From assembly GCA_947467315.1 (NCBI GenBank), contig CANIID010000007.1, positions 1 through 44,741 on the forward strand: a stretch of DNA of 44,741 nucleotides, written 5' to 3'. Under the pieces are notes generated by a model. It made no database searches. It was not told the DNA's origin and saw nothing but the letters and a program-made list of their open reading frames with translations. Source of the stretch: Betaproteobacteria bacterium (lineage in GTDB: Bacteria > Pseudomonadota > Gammaproteobacteria > Burkholderiales > SG8-41). The translations under genes were made by a program, and so were the position numbers. Below are positions 42,212 to 44,741 of this stretch, piece by piece. The stretch's first letter is position 1. Every line of letters starts with the position of its first letter.

Positions 42212-44740
42212 TCAGGTGCGCCGCGTTAGCGCGGCAACCTGATTGCCCAGCGCGCGATGCAGCGCGCCGGCTTCGGCCATGCTTTCCTGCATCATGTGTG
42301 CGACTTCCCGCAGCCGCGGCGGCGTCTGTGAGCCGAGCGCGGCCTCGGTCTGCATTTCGTCGATCAGTGCGCTTAGCCAGGCGAGACGGTCGCCCAGATC
42401 CGCCAGCGTTTGTTCGCATGCGCCTGAAGCCGGTGCTACGAGAGCTGGCGGTACGGCGGGCTCGCCTTGCGGCATAGTCATGAAGCTGCCGGTGGATTCC
42501 GCGATATCCGGTACTGGCGGCGTGGCGGCAGGCTGACTCACCATCAGCGTCATAAAATCCCCGGTCGGCGCAGCGCGGCTTCCTGCGGCAAGTGCGGCGG
42601 GCATCGATGTGACCGGGATCTCCCGAGCCGCCGGGCTTGCGAAGTCTTGCGTCAGCACGGGCGTCGGTAAGCTGACCGCGGCTGACGTATCCACCGGTGG
42701 AACGGGCGCCACCGGCGTTTCCGCCGTGTCGGGCGCGCCACGTAACGCGCGTGCGCGCGCGGTAACGTTGCTGGCGTCGATGTCGGGCGCGGCGGCGTCC
42801 TGCAGGGCATGAGTCCATTCGGCCAGCAATTCGCGCGCGTCTTTGACCAGCGTCAGGAGTTCCGGCGTGGCGGCGAGCGATTGCCCGCGCCAATGGTTCA
42901 TCGCTTGTTCCATCTCCCACGCGCACTCGCCAAAGGCAGGCAGGCCCACCATGCGTGCGCTACCTTTAAGCGTGTGAAAGGCGCGGCGGACATTGAGCAG
43001 GGCATCGTGGTCGTCGCCGTTCTTGCGTAACTGCGCGTTGCTGGTTTCAATGGCCGCCAGCACTTCACTGGCTTCTTCGAGAAACACATCCAGCATTTCG
43101 CGATCCATGCCGTCGTGCGCGGGGGCGCTGGTCGCGAGGCTCGCGACAGGCGCGGCAACCGGCTCAGCCGGCACCGTCGGCGCCACAGCCGGCATCGATT
43201 GCGTGAGCGTGAGTATGGCGTCGTTGCCCGCTTGCTGCTCATAACGCATGAAGAACATGTTGACCGCGCGTTCGGCGGGCAGCTTGCCGTACTGGCACGG
43301 CTCCAGATAAAAGCCGAGACTGCCCAGACCTTCGGCGACCCATTCAATATCCTGATCCAATGCGACGTGTCCCGCAACCGCGCAGCGCTCGATCAGGCGC
43401 TGGCATACCGTCGCCAGCCGCGAAGCGCGTTTCTGATTGGATACCTGGAATACGCCACTGACCTGGCGCATGGTGGTAACCAGCGGCGTCAGCGTGGCGT
43501 GTTGGGTATGGTCGCGCGTAAAGGCTTCAATGGTTTTTTCCACCTGGCCGAGGCTTTTCAGGATTTCGCGCGCGGTGGCGATGCGCAGATTCGCATCGTT
43601 CACTTTTTGCACGATATCGGGGCGCAGGCCCGGCGGCGAGGTGGTGGTGGCCTTGCCTTGCGCCGCATCGTTCAGCCAGCCGCGCATGATGGTGACTTGC
43701 TGCTCCAGATCGTCGGGCAGCGCATCGAAGTGATGCACAATGCTCTCGGCCATCAGCAGCGCTGACGCCATTTCGAGCGACATGATCTGCCCGTCGAGGG
43801 GATACGGGTCGGGCAGGTTGACGGTGGCCGCGCCGATAGCTTCGAACAACTGCGCCAGCGGACCATTGCTGAGTTCTCGCGATTTTTCAGTCAGCGCTGT
43901 CAACATGTCGTGGAATCGTTGCAGCCGCTTGGGTTCGCCGGAGGCGTACTCGGTCCAAGTCTCCTTGATGTTTTCGAATCGCGCGCGCACATCGTCCAGC
44001 GCAGGCTTCAGGCGAATCGCGGCGGCTGCGCCGGCGGATTGCGCTGCGGGCACCAGGCTATCGAGGCTAAAGCAGGCGCGCACGGCTTGCAGCTGCGCGT
44101 TGGCTGACCGCGACAGAGCGATGGCGTAGAGCACATCGCGTTGCGCCGGGTGCGTGTCGGCATGGGCCTGCACCGCGAGATCGCGCAACAGAAAATCGAT
44201 GCGGCTGCACGCGGGTTTGACGCGCGCGATCCAGTCGGCCTGCAGGGGATCGGGCAGGGCTTCAATCGCGGCGTCGATCAGGGCGATACCGGCCCACCAC
44301 AATCCGCGCGGCTCCGGCAGCCCGGCGGAAATTTTATGCAGCATGTCGAGCACGTCGCGCATTTGCACGAGGCCGTCGGGCTTGGCGCTTTCTTTTAGCC
44401 AACCCAGCAGGCCGCGCTGGTAGCGTGAGCGCAGCTCTTTCAGCAACGCCGGGATGACCGAGGGTGTGATGGTGCGCGGGTCGGCGTGGGCGGGCGTGTC
44501 GCAGGTAGGGTCGGGGAAAAACAGGTCTTTTTCGCTGGCGGATTCGTTGCCCCTGACGCGGGCCAGGTCGCGATACGCCGGAAACAGGCGCAACGGCGTA
44601 TTCGCGCCGCCCGCGGCAACTTCGGCGGAAAATTCGCGCAGCGCGGTGATGCCGCGACTGATGTTTTCGATTTCGGTTTTGTCCGCAGCGCCCGAACGCA
44701 TCGCGTTGCGCAACGCCGATTCCAGCTCGGTACCGTAGCG
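42212..44740 (-). CDS. ChpA/PilL-like Hpt-domain protein, N-terminus beyond window
   Basis: An open frame of 842 codons running off the right edge, so the start is not seen; the TTG at 44713 is not a likely start because ELESALRN lies in frame before it. YQRGLLGWLKESAKPDGLVQMRDVLDML resembles the N-terminal helical region of ChpA/PilL from the type IV pilus chemosensory system. One Hpt domain is present, with AFHTLKGSARMVG (phospho-accepting His codon 42974-42976). A Pro/Ala/Thr-rich linker and a short helical end follow, and then a stop. The histidine kinase, CheW and receiver domains of full ChpA are absent, and no remnant lies downstream before the convergent gene. It may be a phosphotransfer or regulatory partner of a separate kinase. 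Confidence 0.82.
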   Translation of the reverse strand, partial: RYGTELESALRNAMRSGAADKTEIENISRGITALREFSAEVAAGGANTPLRLFPAYRDLARVRGNESASEKDLFFPDPTCDTPAHADPRTITPSVIPALLKELRSRYQRGLLGWLKESAKPDGLVQMRDVLDMLHKISAGLPEPRGLWWAGIALIDAAIEALPDPLQADWIARVKPACSRIDFLLRDLAVQAHADTHPAQRDVLYAIALSRSANAQLQAVRACFSLDSLVPAAQSAGAAAAIRLKPALDDVRARFENIKETWTEYASGEPKRLQRFHDMLTALTEKSRELSNGPLAQLFEAIGAATVNLPDPYPLDGQIMSLEMASALLMAESIVHHFDALPDDLEQQVTIMRGWLNDAAQGKATTTSPPGLRPDIVQKVNDANLRIATAREILKSLGQVEKTIEAFTRDHTQHATLTPLVTTMRQVSGVFQVSNQKRASRLATVCQRLIERCAVAGHVALDQDIEWVAEGLGSLGFYLEPCQYGKLPAERAVNMFFMRYEQQAGNDAILTLTQSMPAVAPTVPAEPVAAPVASLATSAPAHDGMDREMLDVFLEEASEVLAAIETSNAQLRKNGDDHDALLNVRRAFHTLKGSARMVGLPAFGECAWEMEQAMNHWRGQSLAATPELLTLVKDARELLAEWTHALQDAAAPDIDASNVTARARALRGAPDTAETPVAPVPPVDTSAAVSLPTPVLTQDFASPAAREIPVTSMPAALAAGSRAAPTGDFMTLMVSQPAATPPVPDIAESTGSFMTMPQGEPAVPPALVAPASGACEQTLADLGDRLAWLSALIDEMQTEAALGSQTPPRLREVAHMMQESMAEAGALHRALGNQVAALTRRT

Positions 44741-44741
44741 C

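Noticed and set aside
42212-42300. Frameshift hiding the rest of a ChpA kinase
   Set aside because: Only 25 bases separate its stop from the end of the convergent UPF0114 gene, and no kinase motifs occur in any frame beyond it.

Overview
The window is GC-rich bacterial chromosome, most likely from a betaproteobacterium of the Burkholderiales type. The main reason is the expansion of Bug (TctC-type) periplasmic solute receptors: seven intact copies and one decayed copy in 45 kb, alongside a TctA/TctB pair. A ChpA-like Hpt protein, a GlsB/YeaQ protein, UPF0114 and several molybdenum hydroxylases fit that assignment. No rRNA, tRNA, CRISPR array or prophage was recognised.

Layout. 1-300: 3' tail of an ISAzo13-type transposase and the tail of a gene it probably interrupted. 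296-4178: two Bug receptors, then a long gene that looks split by a TGA at 2790. Read through, that TGA falls in an exact U-G-S-C motif followed by a hairpin at bacterial SECIS distance, so this is a UGSC-family selenoprotein of about 563 residues. 4487-10771 (minus strand): short-chain dehydrogenase, Tat-exported molybdopterin subunit, 2Fe-2S subunit, CoxG-like protein, malonyl-CoA decarboxylase, and two membrane-associated small proteins. 11047-19679: D-2-hydroxyacid dehydrogenase plus Bug, XdhC, M48 protease, Bug, aspartate dehydrogenase, exported acetamidase/formamidase, glycosyltransferase. 19768-25666: second molybdenum hydroxylase large subunit, exported nuclease, Nudix hydrolase, MBL-fold hydrolase, three-repeat lipoprotein. 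25894-31430: two tandem AcnA-type aconitases on the minus strand. 31862-36977: TctB, TctA, ketopantoate-reductase-like protein and a LeuC/LeuD-like hydro-lyase, all on the plus strand and tightly packed. 37001-42186: Bug pseudogene, polysaccharide deacetylase, three Bug receptors and a UPF0114 membrane protein. 42212-end: a partial Hpt protein related to ChpA/PilL.

How it fits together: the theme is uptake and conversion of organic acids. Bug proteins capture carboxylates, TctAB imports them, and aconitase-superfamily enzymes, hydroxyacid dehydrogenases and molybdenum hydroxylases could process them. Specific substrates cannot be read from the sequence.

Two things stand out. One is the selenoprotein with its in-frame UGA and candidate SECIS. 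The other is a short AT-rich element, consensus TAAGTATATGTTTTTAAA, found 13 times at gene borders, often ending about 9 bases before a start codon and twice supplying the stop codon of the gene before it. It looks like a genome-wide repeat family or shared 5' leader element whose role I cannot name.
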